Assembly (NCBI GenBank): GCA_002385265.1
Contig: DGDD01000067.1
Location: 1 to 8,949 of the forward strand
Length of the DNA: 8,949 bases
Direction: 5' to 3'
From: Chitinophagaceae bacterium UBA3961
GTDB lineage: Bacteria; Bacteroidota; Bacteroidia; Chitinophagales; Chitinophagaceae
Of the stretch, positions 1 to 4,656 are shown one piece after another (positions within the stretch are counted from its first letter, which is position 1; each line of letters begins with the position of its first letter). The notes beneath the pieces are model-generated. The model worked only from the letters and a program-made list of their open reading frames with translations. It made no database searches and was not told the origin of the DNA. Made by a program: the position numbers and the translations under genes.

Positions 1-27
1 AGCCGGAACATATGTTCCGGCTTTTTT
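1..27 (+). terminator. Rho-independent terminator of an upstream gene
   Basis: A perfect 11+11 inverted repeat (AGCCGGAACAT / ATGTTCCGGCT, 1-22) is followed directly by a T run (22-27). This is a classic intrinsic terminator for a rightward transcript whose gene lies left of the window. On the other strand there is no T run inside the window, so its use there cannot be judged. Confidence 0.85.
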
Positions 28-41
28 CTACGTAAATATTC

Positions 42-71
42 ATTGCTTTACTAGTGTATTTACTATTGTTG
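42..71 (+). promoter_or_regulatory. Possible Bacteroidota-type promoter for a small RNA
   Basis: ATTG (42-45) and TATTGTTG (64-71) are separated by 18 nt. They resemble the Bacteroidota -33 TTTG and -7 TAnnTTTG elements with one mismatch each. Transcription would start near 76-79, exactly where a hairpin begins and with no ORF following, so the box would serve a non-coding transcript. The match is imperfect and such motifs arise by chance in AT-rich DNA. Confidence 0.3.
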
Positions 72-75
72 GCAA

Positions 76-166
76 ATACCTAAGGGTGTACCTTTAGGCC
101 TGATTACGAGGTTGCTACATCAATTGTCTGAGCCGGTCAATTTTTATTGACCGGAATTTTTTTTAT
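76..166 (+). ncRNA. Candidate small non-coding RNA (~90 nt)
   Basis: The stretch between two rightward terminators has no ORF but is laid out like a small RNA gene. A promoter-like box lies at 42-71. A hairpin (CCTAAGGGT / ACCTTTAGG, 79-98, one G-U pair) sits at the expected 5' end. About 34 nt of mostly unpaired sequence follow, and then a strong intrinsic terminator (133-164). The next gene starts at 272 with its own promoter-like element, so the terminator is not placed to end that gene. I do not recognise the RNA family; a 6S-like RNA was considered but cannot be shown. It could also be the 3' end of a longer transcript reading through the first terminator. Confidence 0.35.
133..164 (+). 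terminator. Rho-independent terminator
   Basis: A perfect 9-bp stem (CCGGTCAAT / ATTGACCGG) with a TTTT loop spans 133-154 and is followed by AA and eight T (157-164). It is a strong rightward terminator about 110 bp before the DUF486 gene. It either ends the candidate small RNA or acts as a second terminator in tandem with the one at 1-27; both stems share the AGCCGG base. Confidence 0.85.
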
Positions 167-247
167 TGGGCACTACTTCTTTCAATAATTAACAATCGTA
201 ATTTTCACAATAGGGTTTCCATCTAGAATTATTTAGCTTTTGATGCC

Positions 248-255
248 TAATTTTG
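248..255 (+). promoter_or_regulatory. -7 promoter element before the DUF486 gene
   Basis: TAATTTTG matches the Bacteroidota -7 consensus TAnnTTTG at every defined base. It would start transcription near 260, about 12 nt before the ATG at 272. No convincing TTTG is seen 19-21 nt upstream, so the promoter is only half supported. Confidence 0.35.
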
Positions 256-271
256 AGGCTCAATTCTGGAT

Positions 272-604
272 ATGATCAAGACCTTCTTACTACTCTTAGC
301 TTCCAATATCTTCATGACTTTTGCTTGGTATGGACATCTTACTGAAAAGGAAATTCCTATCTGGAAAGCAATTCTAATTAGCTGGGCTATCGCTTTTTTT
401 GAGTACTGTTTGATGGTGCCTGCAAATAGAATGGGGTACGCAAATGGAATGACAGCATACCAACTGAAAATTAGTCAAGAAGTTATTACGCTGATTGTTT
501 TTGCGGTGTTTGCTGTAGTGGTTCTAAAAGAACCGTTTCACTGGAAATACCTTGTGAGCTTTGCCTTTATTTTAGGAGCCGTATTTTTTATGTTTAAAAA
601 GTAA
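272..604 (+). CDS. DMT family membrane protein (DUF486)
   Basis: This 110-residue integral inner-membrane protein has four predicted helices at about residues 3-20, 31-49, 69-85 and 91-108. It carries the signature of the DUF486 group related to the drug/metabolite transporter superfamily: FAWYGHL (17-23), FFEYCLMVPANRMGY (42-56), QLKISQEVITL (64-74) and LKEP (85-88). It is full length for the family. Four-helix members of this superfamily may work as dimers, but no substrate is established for DUF486, so transport is an inference. The ATG at 272 is the first start and lies about 16 nt after a -7-like element; no clear ribosome binding site precedes it. It is monocistronic and ends 2 bp from the stop of the convergent gene, with no room for a terminator between them. 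Confidence 0.88.
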   Translation: MIKTFLLLLASNIFMTFAWYGHLTEKEIPIWKAILISWAIAFFEYCLMVPANRMGYANGMTAYQLKISQEVITLIVFAVFAVVVLKEPFHWKYLVSFAFILGAVFFMFKK

Positions 605-606
605 GA

Positions 607-1596
607 TCACCATTCAATAGTAGCAAATCTACCGCGGCCTCCGGCCAAAATCACTTTCTTTGCTCTGGGAACAACACTGATTACATGAAAAGACAACTTG
701 CTGAAATTCCTCCAGGTTTTGCCATTGTCGTTTGAAATATCGACCCCGGAAGTTCCACTACTGATCCATGTTTTCCCAAATACATACTTTACACAACTTT
801 TGTATCCACTGGCCAACGAAAACAAGTTCCAATGACTTCCTTTATCAAAACTAACAGCGCAAGCTGCTGCAGTGTCTTTATCATTAGAAAAATCGCCTCC
901 AACAACAATCAAGGTTGATTTGTGTTGATCAATGGAGTTCGCCCCTGTGCTTTCCGCTCCTTGTTTTAAAGGCAGCACTGTTTTGCTTGTATTGATATAG
1001 AAATTAGACGCCTTCCCTCCCGAAACCAATAAGAATGATTTGGGTGAAGTCATGCGAATATTAGTGCCACTCGAAGCAAAAAATGCTTCCCCTTCTGTTA
1101 CTTGAATTGAATTTTCTTGCACCAACTTTTTCCAAGTATTTCCGGCATCCGTAGTCGACGCAAAATAAACCTCACCATTAATAGGGTCACCCACCACCAA
1201 TCCGTTTTTGGCGTCAAAAAAGTCAACGGCATCCAGAAACATTCCTTTGGTAGAGTCGGTAAAAACAATTTGCCAGTTTTTGCCTCCATCGTTGGTTCTA
1301 AGAATTTGAGCGGGTTCTGCAATGGCAATGACCAATGCATTTTTCTCATCAAAAGCATGTATGTCTCTGAATTCTCTTTTTTCAAAGCCTTTGATTTGCT
1401 GCCATTGCCAACTAACACCTCCATCCAGTGATTTACCAATAGTTCCGGCGCTACCGCTTGCCCAAATAATGGATTTAGAAACAGCATGTAACCCCCTAAA
1501 AGAGGCTGTTGTTCCTGAAGATAACTCAGTGATTTTTTGTGAAAAAAGGCAGCTACTGAGTAAAAGCGCTGCCCCCAATAATCTTAACTTAATCAT
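607..1596 (-). CDS. Ycf48/BNR-like Asp-box repeat lipoprotein
   Basis: This 329-residue protein starts with a lipoprotein signal (hydrophobic stretch then LSSC, cysteine 16), so it is probably anchored in the envelope. The body looks like a beta-propeller of the sialidase/BNR and photosystem II assembly factor (Ycf48/Hcf136) type. Five Asp-boxes fit S/T-x-D-x-G-x-x-W: SLDGGVSW (56-63), TNDGGKNW (101-108), TTDAGNTW (148-155), SFDKGSHW (249-256) and SNDNGKTW (288-295). No sialidase catalytic set is evident. Homologues are often labelled 'oxidoreductase', but no redox motif is visible and I do not support that name. The gene starts 4 nt after the stop of the rhodanese-thioredoxin gene, so the two are surely co-transcribed. 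A role as an assembly or scaffold factor for exported proteins is inferred from Ycf48 and from the thiol-active partner. No terminator is visible before the convergent DUF486 gene. Confidence 0.85.
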   Translation of the reverse strand: MIKLRLLGAALLLSSCLFSQKITELSSGTTASFRGLHAVSKSIIWASGSAGTIGKSLDGGVSWQWQQIKGFEKREFRDIHAFDEKNALVIAIAEPAQILRTNDGGKNWQIVFTDSTKGMFLDAVDFFDAKNGLVVGDPINGEVYFASTTDAGNTWKKLVQENSIQVTEGEAFFASSGTNIRMTSPKSFLLVSGGKASNFYINTSKTVLPLKQGAESTGANSIDQHKSTLIVVGGDFSNDKDTAAACAVSFDKGSHWNLFSLASGYKSCVKYVFGKTWISSGTSGVDISNDNGKTWRNFSKLSFHVISVVPRAKKVILAGGRGRFATIEW

Positions 1597-1600
1597 GGTA

Positions 1601-2281
1601 CTATTGTATCGCTTTTAGTAAGTCTTCCTTCGAAACAATTCCTTGATGGCGCCATACCTCTTTTCCATTCTTATATACTATAAATACCGGCAGGGCTTCT
1701 ACTTTTTCTTGTTTCATGATGTCATTGTCTTTGCCGCCATCAACTTTCACCAATTTGAATTGGTTGCCGTTGGTTTTGATCAAATCAGCGAGAACAGGCT
1801 CCATTTTTTTGCAAGGGGGACACCATTCCGCGCCAAAATCCACCAATACCACCGAATTACTGTTTATTGCTTTTTGGTAGTCGGTAGAAGTCATTTGAGG
1901 ACCGGTGCTAGCTCCTTCTACCGGCATTCCCGCGGCTTTCCAAGCCATCATTCCTCCTTTCAATTCAACAACTGAATAGCCTTTTCCTCGCAACATGCCG
2001 GCAGCAGCAGCGCTTCTACCACCCGATAAACAATAGACGTATACTTTCTGCTCTTTATTCAAATACTGCGTGCGATCGTTGAATTGTGCTTTATTGTTCC
2101 AATCGGCTTGCAATGCACCTTTGATGTGACCCGATTTGAACTCTTCAGCTGTTCGAACATCTAAAATCTGAATATTCTTTTGCTGAATACCGGAATTAAA
2201 ATCGGTTGGGGGAACCTGGTCTTGTGCAGATGCGCACGAAACCATTACGATGGTTAATAGTAGGAACGAAATCAGTTTCAT
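1601..2281 (-). CDS. Exported rhodanese-thioredoxin fusion protein
   Basis: This 226-residue two-domain protein has an N-terminal hydrophobic signal with a possible lipobox (MVSC, cysteine 16). Residues about 25-122 form a rhodanese domain: DVRTAEEF (41-48), GHIKGA (51-56) and the active-site loop YCLSGGRSA (83-91) with Cys84, the residue that carries persulfide sulfur. Residues about 128-226 form a thioredoxin fold with WCPPC (153-157) and the cis-proline at 198 (ALPVF). CPPC replaces the usual CGPC of cytosolic thioredoxin, which normally shifts redox potential. Both catalytic centres are intact. The likely role is sulfur transfer or thiol-disulfide exchange in the periplasm or at a membrane. 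The next gene begins 4 nt downstream, making a two-gene operon. The start lies only 4 nt from a promoter-like box, so the mRNA may be nearly leaderless. Confidence 0.9.
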   Translation of the reverse strand: MKLISFLLLTIVMVSCASAQDQVPPTDFNSGIQQKNIQILDVRTAEEFKSGHIKGALQADWNNKAQFNDRTQYLNKEQKVYVYCLSGGRSAAAAGMLRGKGYSVVELKGGMMAWKAAGMPVEGASTGPQMTSTDYQKAINSNSVVLVDFGAEWCPPCKKMEPVLADLIKTNGNQFKLVKVDGGKDNDIMKQEKVEALPVFIVYKNGKEVWRHQGIVSKEDLLKAIQ

Positions 2282-2285
2282 GAAC

Positions 2286-2318
2286 TAAAATTACGAAGTA
2301 GCATGTATATAAAACAAA
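2286..2318 (-). promoter_or_regulatory. Promoter of the rhodanese-thioredoxin operon
   Basis: Read on the minus strand, TTTG (2318-2315), 21 nt and TAATTTTA (2293-2286) give a near match to the Bacteroidota TTTG / TAnnTTTG promoter with one mismatch. Only 4 nt separate the -7 box from the ATG. The -33 box lies inside the T run of the leftward terminator just upstream, so terminator tail and promoter share bases. Confidence 0.5.
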
Positions 2319-2342
2319 AATCCCGCCTCTTTGGAGGCGGGA
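2316..2342 (-). terminator. Bidirectional-looking intrinsic terminator
   Basis: A perfect 9-bp GC-rich stem (TCCCGCCTC / GAGGCGGGA, loop TTTG on the plus strand) spans 2321-2342. Leftward it is followed by five T (2320-2316 read on the minus strand). Rightward it is followed by CAA and six T (2346-2351). Leftward use would close the 2389-2797 unit; no rightward gene lies immediately before it. Confidence 0.75.
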
Positions 2343-2388
2343 CAATTTTTTCAGTCGATCTACCATTAAGTCTTCGTCGGCATTAGAT

Positions 2389-2797
2389 TCAATTCCATTT
2401 TGGTTTCAAGGATGATGACCGGGTTTGGTTCATAAGATTGGTGGATTCGGATTTCTTTGGATCTTGGACGTTTGGTTTCAAGGATTTTAGGACGGTTTCG
2501 ATTTCTCGATAGCTATTGGATCTTCGTTTTTCTTGGATCTTGGACTTGTCCGGTTTTAAACTTGATATTGGATTCGGACTTGGATTTTGGATCGGATTTC
2601 TTAGGATGTTTTGGACCGTTGTAACTGATACAAAAGTAGTGTACAGTTTCTTACCCGCATAGAGCAAATCTGCTCCTTTTTCAGGCTTCAGATTTCTACC
2701 TCCCATTTCGTATTCTTCACGAATTTTGCTCGAAATACTACGTTGTATTAGTTCGTATAAATACGTGATTTGACCGATTCCTAAGAGTTTTCTTCAT
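2389..2797 (-). pseudogene. Frame-disrupted ORF with repeat-built 3' half, unknown function
   Basis: The intact frame begins at ATG 2706 and gives 105 residues, but the same frame is open for 28 codons further upstream with protein-like residues (LLGIGQITYLYELIQ, then IREEYE). No ATG, GTG or TTG occurs in that extension. An ATG at 2797, just after a perfect -7 box, lies one base out of frame. Removing one A from the AAAA run next to it joins the two into a ~135-residue protein starting MKKLLGIG. This suggests a frameshift mutation, a homopolymer sequencing error or, less likely, +1 recoding. The 3' half (left of about 2625) is low-complexity, rich in P, S, K and N, and built from degenerate repeats, so its translation may mean little. 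I recognise no family. If the start at 2706 is real, the gene spans 2389-2706. Coding status is uncertain. Confidence 0.3.
2399..2580. repeat. Degenerate short-repeat region, G/T-rich on the plus strand
   Basis: Several exact short repeats are interleaved. TTTGGTTTCAAGGAT occurs at 2399-2413 and 2471-2485 (72 bp apart). TTGGATCTTGGAC occurs at 2457-2469 and 2533-2545 (76 bp apart). GGATTCGGA occurs at 2443-2451 and 2570-2578. Variants of TTGGAT continue to about 2600. The plus strand is strikingly G/T-rich and the minus strand A/C-rich. Spacings of 72-76 bp hint at an ancient duplicated unit that has decayed. Confidence 0.7.
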
Positions 2798-2809
2798 TTT
2801 TATTCTAAG

Positions 2810-2840
2810 CAAACATACCCCTATACAGGTTTTTTCGGAA
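2810..2840 (-). promoter_or_regulatory. Promoter-like element of the 2389-2797 unit
   Basis: Read on the minus strand, TATGTTTG (2817-2810) matches TAnnTTTG at all six defined bases. Nineteen nt upstream lies TTCC (2840-2837), a poor -33 match. Transcription would start near 2804, about 7 nt before ATG 2797. With the terminator at 2316-2342 it delimits a leftward transcript of roughly 480 nt. Confidence 0.4.
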
Positions 2841-2875
2841 CGTTTCCCATTTATGGAATGGGGAAGCGTTTTTTT
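2839..2875 (+). terminator. Orphan rightward intrinsic terminator
   Basis: AACGTTTCCCATT (2839-2851) pairs with AATGGGGAAGCGTT (2857-2870) with one G-U pair and one bulge, and seven T follow (2869-2875). There is no T run on the other side, so it should work rightward only. No rightward gene lies between 605 and 2839, so the transcript it would end is unknown. The stem also touches the -33 region of the leftward unit and could instead be an operator. Confidence 0.6.
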
Positions 2876-3134
2876 AAGCCTATTATTTTACCCAATCTCC
2901 CTAGTTACTGCCGAATGGAAGGAAATTCAGAAATGAAAGAAAGTCGGTAACTCAATACCTGTCTGGCTTTTCATGAGGAATGTAGTTTTTACTAACAGCG
3001 GGGGTTACCGTAGTTTCTTAGCAAACATCGTATTTTATGCAAAAGGTTAAAAAAGTACTAATACTGAATATAAAATATCATTACAATATAAGAGCTTTCG
3101 TATACGATTAAAGGTTAGATAAAATATCCGAACT
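2876..3134. other. Non-coding stretch before the seven-helix protein gene
   Basis: No gene of credible length is seen in these 259 bp. CGGTAAC (2945-2951) and GTTACCG (3004-3010) form a 7-bp inverted repeat 52 nt apart, and GTTACTGCCG (2904-2913) is a partial further copy, so the leader may fold. No good TTTG / TAnnTTTG pair was found; the best -7 look-alike is TAGTTTTT (2983-2990), without a -33 box. A 25-codon ORF (2973-3050) is probably chance. Confidence 0.4.
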
Positions 3135-3782
3135 GTGAAAGCCGAAATCTACAATATCGTTTCAATTGCCGCTAGCATTGCATATTTCATTCCTATTCTA
3201 TTACTGGCTATCAAAAAAATGTGGAAGCAAACTCCACTCTTGCTTTTTTCCTGTTACTGGCTCCTTACAGGAATAATCAACATCATGGATCGAGTTCCGG
3301 GTATTCCCCGCGAAACACTACAGATGGTGACACTTGTATACAATATGTTCGATATTCCCATCATTTTATTCATACTAGGGATTGCTACACAGTATAGTTT
3401 CATAAAAACCATTACAAAATTCGCGGCTCCGGGTTTGTTGGCTATGCAGTTGTTGTTTTTCATTGTACAAGGATGGCAGTATGAGGCCGCTAAATATACT
3501 CTGGCCATTGGGCTTTTGATCGTACTTTTTGTTGTGTTGGCTGAAATCGCCCAATACATGATGAAGTTAGAACACTCAGCATCGGAAAATGCGATGATTT
3601 ACATTTACATCGCCTTGTTATTCGCATATGGAACCTTTATCGTGATCTATATTTTCGACTACGTAATAAAAGTTGCCGGAACAGATATTGATAATTTTCT
3701 GATCTACTATATATCCTCTCTAATAGCAATAATAATTGCCTCCTTTGCATACATGAAACATAAAGAAAGAAAATACATCTAA
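3135..3782 (+). CDS. Seven-helix membrane protein of unknown function
   Basis: This 215-residue, very hydrophobic protein has seven predicted membrane helices at about residues 7-26, 34-51, 63-84, 95-112, 120-142, 152-175 and 187-207, and a short basic C-terminal tail (KHKERKYI). Positive charge at the 27-31 loop and at the tail fits an N-out, C-in arrangement. There is no kinase, receptor or enzyme domain attached. The helix number recalls the stand-alone sensor halves of 7TM histidine kinases, but no shared motif is visible, so this is only a shape comparison. The start is GTG at 3135; an in-frame TAA lies five codons upstream and the next Met is residue 29, inside the first loop, so GTG is well supported. 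Its stop overlaps the stop of the convergent sorting-domain gene by 4 bp. I do not recognise the family. Confidence 0.75.
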   Translation: MKAEIYNIVSIAASIAYFIPILLLAIKKMWKQTPLLLFSCYWLLTGIINIMDRVPGIPRETLQMVTLVYNMFDIPIILFILGIATQYSFIKTITKFAAPGLLAMQLLFFIVQGWQYEAAKYTLAIGLLIVLFVVLAEIAQYMMKLEHSASENAMIYIYIALLFAYGTFIVIYIFDYVIKVAGTDIDNFLIYYISSLIAIIIASFAYMKHKERKYI

Positions 3783-4075
3783 GAGAAAGATGTTTTCTGA
3801 AGTGGCAGCACAATGAATAATTTAGAGTGTTGCGTTTTGAAATGTAAAGAGTACGCACCATTTTTAAGGTACGATGTAGGAAGGATGAATTCTTGTTCGT
3901 CTTTGTTCAGTTGTATTTGCTGCTCCAACACCATTTCACCATGTATGTTGTATAAAAACAACCACCCCAATTCTACTTGAACGGGCTTTATTTTCAGCTT
4001 ACACAAAGCTGAAAAGGGATTGTTTACAATCTCAACAATACTATTGCTATAATTTATTACAGACATTGTTCTCAC
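3779..4075 (-). CDS. Free-standing protein resembling a T9SS type A sorting domain
   Basis: This 98-residue protein (95 if the ATG at 4066 is used instead of GTG 4075) follows the pattern of the C-terminal sorting domains that send proteins through the type IX secretion system. It has NPF near the start (residues 19-21), a strand and turn ending LYNIHGEMVLEQ (like the usual LYDLNGKxV), then SYLKNGAYSLHFKT (like the usual LSxGxYxLxxxT), and a final KLFIVLP strand. In normal substrates this domain ends a long exported protein with a signal peptide. Here there is no cargo and no signal peptide, and an in-frame TGA lies two codons before the GTG. It may be a remnant of a lost substrate or a small cytoplasmic protein that reuses the fold. 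The reading frame is intact. The family assignment rests on pattern only. Confidence 0.65.
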   Translation of the reverse strand: MRTMSVINYSNSIVEIVNNPFSALCKLKIKPVQVELGWLFLYNIHGEMVLEQQIQLNKDEQEFILPTSYLKNGAYSLHFKTQHSKLFIVLPLQKTSFS

Positions 4076-4186
4076 TTTTCATCAGATACGTACTAAGTTA
4101 AATGCTTCGATGTGAACTTGAACTTAAAATTGACATACTAAGGAATAATACTTAGGAAAATTTAGTTGTGACTAAGAAGGGGAGAC

Positions 4187-4450
4187 CTATTCATCCTCTT
4201 CTTCGTAGGCATCCCATCCTTCATAAAATACCGTCATGAATTCCTTCACTTTTTCATCGGTCATACATTCTATGATATCGTGCATGTTATCCGACTTTTT
4301 TTTCCAGTCGTATTCCAGTACCTGACCATATTTTTTGATATATACACAATGATCTGTTTCAACTGTTACTTCAATAACGGTAACAGCTGAATCCGGCTTT
4401 TCTTGTATTAAGTAAAAGCAACGGGGCTCCAATAATGAATACGAATACAT
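4187..4450 (-). CDS. Small acidic protein of unknown function
   Basis: The protein has 87 residues from the ATG at 4450. A GTG at 4456 would add two residues, but it overlaps a GGAG (4459-4456 on the minus strand) that sits 5 nt before the ATG, a rare clear Shine-Dalgarno in this window, so ATG is preferred. There is no signal peptide or membrane helix, so it is probably cytoplasmic. The N-terminal half alternates hydrophobic and polar residues like beta strands (VTVIEVTVETDHCVYIKK). The C-terminal half looks helical and ends in a strongly acidic tail (EEEDE). Three cysteines are present without a metal-binding spacing. It lies 111 bp upstream of the sorting-domain gene on the same strand and might be co-transcribed with it. 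I do not recognise the family. Confidence 0.65.
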   Translation of the reverse strand: MYSYSLLEPRCFYLIQEKPDSAVTVIEVTVETDHCVYIKKYGQVLEYDWKKKSDNMHDIIECMTDEKVKEFMTVFYEGWDAYEEEDE

Positions 4451-4545
4451 ACACACTCCAGTTTAAATGGTTAAATAGAAATACAGCACAGAGTGGGTTA
4501 GTAAGTTGTAAGAATTAATGGGGAGTAGTAGTAACTGATGGAAGT

Positions 4546-4575
4546 CAAATTTAGTTCAAAATCTGATTCCCCAAG
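4546..4575 (-). promoter_or_regulatory. Promoter of the small acidic protein gene
   Basis: Read on the minus strand, CTTG (4575-4572), 18 nt and TAAATTTG (4553-4546) match the Bacteroidota promoter well, with all six defined bases of the -7 box correct. Transcription would begin near 4541, giving a leader of about 90 nt, much longer than for the other genes here. Confidence 0.45.
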
Positions 4576-4590
4576 ACTTTCTTCGGGTAT

Positions 4591-4629
4591 TTTACAATTA
4601 TTTTTGACTTATCGTAAATTAATTGTAAA
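4591..4629. repeat. Perfect 10-bp inverted repeat in an intergenic spacer
   Basis: TTTACAATTA (4591-4600) and TAATTGTAAA (4620-4629) are exact inverted copies around a 19-nt spacer. The site lies between the end of ribF and the promoter of the small acidic protein gene. AT-rich arms without a T run make a poor terminator. Arm length and a centre-to-centre distance of 29 bp (about three helix turns) would suit a protein-binding dyad. Confidence 0.5.
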
Positions 4630-4656
4630 TCAACTAGTTAGAGCGAGTGTTGTTTT

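Noticed and set aside
1098..1487. 129-codon minus-strand ORF inside the Asp-box lipoprotein gene
   Set aside because: It lies wholly inside a well-supported gene on the same strand in another frame; its sequence shows no domain.
1117..1618. Plus-strand ORFs of about 100 codons opposite the Asp-box gene
   Set aside because: They are antisense shadows of a gene with five clear Asp-boxes and have no promoter or recognisable motif.
1643..1975. 110-codon plus-strand ORF opposite the rhodanese-thioredoxin gene
   Set aside because: Antisense shadow of a gene with both catalytic motifs intact.
2343..2875. tmRNA, RNase P RNA or SRP RNA on the plus strand before the orphan terminator
   Set aside because: None of the conserved motifs I know for these RNAs (tag ORF with CCA end, GAGGAAAGTCC core, GGAAGGAAGCA-type loop) is present.
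2973..3050. 25-codon ORF in the leader of the seven-helix gene
   Set aside because: Too short, with no promoter or ribosome site; expected by chance.
3254..3861. Minus-strand ORFs opposite the seven-helix membrane protein
   Set aside because: Antisense shadows; the plus frame has the regular pattern of membrane helices.
4136..4160. CTAAG / CTTAG hairpin as terminator of the small acidic protein gene
   Set aside because: The stem is only 5 bp and no T run follows directly on the minus strand.
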